Under the pieces are notes generated by a model, which did not search any database, was not told where the DNA came from, and worked only from the letters and a program-made list of their open reading frames with translations. From RGDT01 sp964630925 (GTDB lineage Bacteria > Planctomycetota > Planctomycetia > Gemmatales > Gemmataceae): a DNA stretch of 30,709 nt. The stretch spans positions 1 through 30,709 of the forward strand of contig CAZVZK010000120.1 in assembly GCA_964630925.1 (NCBI GenBank), in the 5' to 3' direction. The stretch's first letter is position 1, and each line of letters begins with the position of its first letter. The position numbers and the translations under genes are program-made. Of this stretch, positions 30,338 to 30,709 are shown piece after piece.

Positions 30338-30709
30338 CCAGGCCGGCCCGCCCCGAGGCCGGGCGCGTGGGGTGGGTGTGATGGCGGTGGTCGGACCATT
30401 GCATTGCATTGCACCCCCAGGCAACCCCCTGCAACGCAAATCCAACGCTGATCGTGCGGCATCGGGCCTCTCCGGGCACAACTTGCATTTCAGGGGGTGC
30501 TGTCGCGTGCCGGCCTCCCCGCGGCGGACGCGAAGCACCGTCGGACGCCGAGTCACCCGCCCACCTCCGGGAGTCACATCCCACTCCTCCCCGATGTGGC
30601 ATGTGAGTCTGTCGGCGTAACATATTTCCGGAACTGCATTTGCGTCGCATGAGGGTAACTTCTCAATAACCCTGGGATAGTGACCCACGAGGCGCGGAGG
30701 GGCGCGGCC
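30338..30709. other. 372-bp terminal region without a supported gene
   Basis: No coding frame here looks real. ATTGC is repeated three times (30398-30412), and short TGCATTT or TGCAACGCAAAT words recur at about 30429-30442, 30482-30490 and 30635-30645. GC content falls near the right edge (CATATTTCC, TTCTCAATAACC), which may mark the upstream region of a gene outside the window. Confidence 0.5.

Overview
The window is high-GC bacterial DNA that most likely comes from a planctomycete of the Gemmata group (Gemmataceae). This is inferred from family content, not from a search. The markers are a repeat-companion (TIGR02996-type) domain fused to a formylglycine-enzyme fold, a DUF1501 Tat-exported protein, DUF4058 and Uma2 proteins, a short ECF-like sigma factor, a tail-anchored Ser/Thr kinase, a YCF48/BNR lipoprotein, a conserved protein ending in a GNPFRP...GPHVRGCW motif, and several kinds of dispersed inverted repeat. 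I see no prophage, transposase, CRISPR array or rRNA.

Layout. 1-1159: 5' part of glmS (minus, runs off the left edge). 1279-3444 (minus): a MoaD-like fusion protein, a SpoIIE/PP2C phosphatase and an unknown protein. 3445-3807: a gap holding a 50-bp nested palindrome. 3808-7995 (minus): six genes, the first four joined by 4-base start/stop overlaps. They encode an unknown duplicated-motif protein, an AbiEii-type nucleotidyltransferase, a planctomycete conserved protein, a Pth2-like protein, an ADP-ribosylglycohydrolase and an AlkB dioxygenase. 8008-8201: a MITE-like element with ~50-bp inverted ends that overlaps the ribosome binding site of that operon. 8324-9292 (plus): ECF sigma factor and a small partner; 9293-9685 (minus): a secreted protein; then tRNA-Ser(GGA).

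10217-14090 (plus): two related membrane-anchored proteins and a stand-alone McrC-like nuclease, all overlapping by 4 bases. 14070-14588 (minus) is unknown; nth and pepT follow on plus. 16593-16726 carries inverted repeats, then an FGE-like protein, a DUF4058 gene bracketed by 33-bp direct repeats, and a CDP-alcohol phosphatidyltransferase. 19656-21898 groups a Ser/Thr kinase, an RsbW-like ATPase and an RsbV-like STAS protein. With the SpoIIE-type phosphatase near the left end, these supply the parts of a partner-switching circuit.

22062-24548: a hydroxypyruvate/glyoxylate reductase and a glycerate 2-kinase, divergent around a palindromic repeat; together they would carry hydroxypyruvate or glyoxylate-derived carbon into glycolysis. 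Then come a Uma2 gene with a frameshifted 3' end, the DUF1501 protein, the BNR lipoprotein, tRNA-Leu(GAG) with a visible promoter and a terminator-like hairpin, a 72-residue protein, a Rieske oxygenase and a DEDD 3'-5' exonuclease. The last ~370 bases hold no gene I can support.

The best candidate for an undescribed system is the six-gene block at 3808-7995. It couples a toxin-type nucleotidyltransferase to proteins whose families act on tRNA, ADP-ribose and alkylated nucleic acid.
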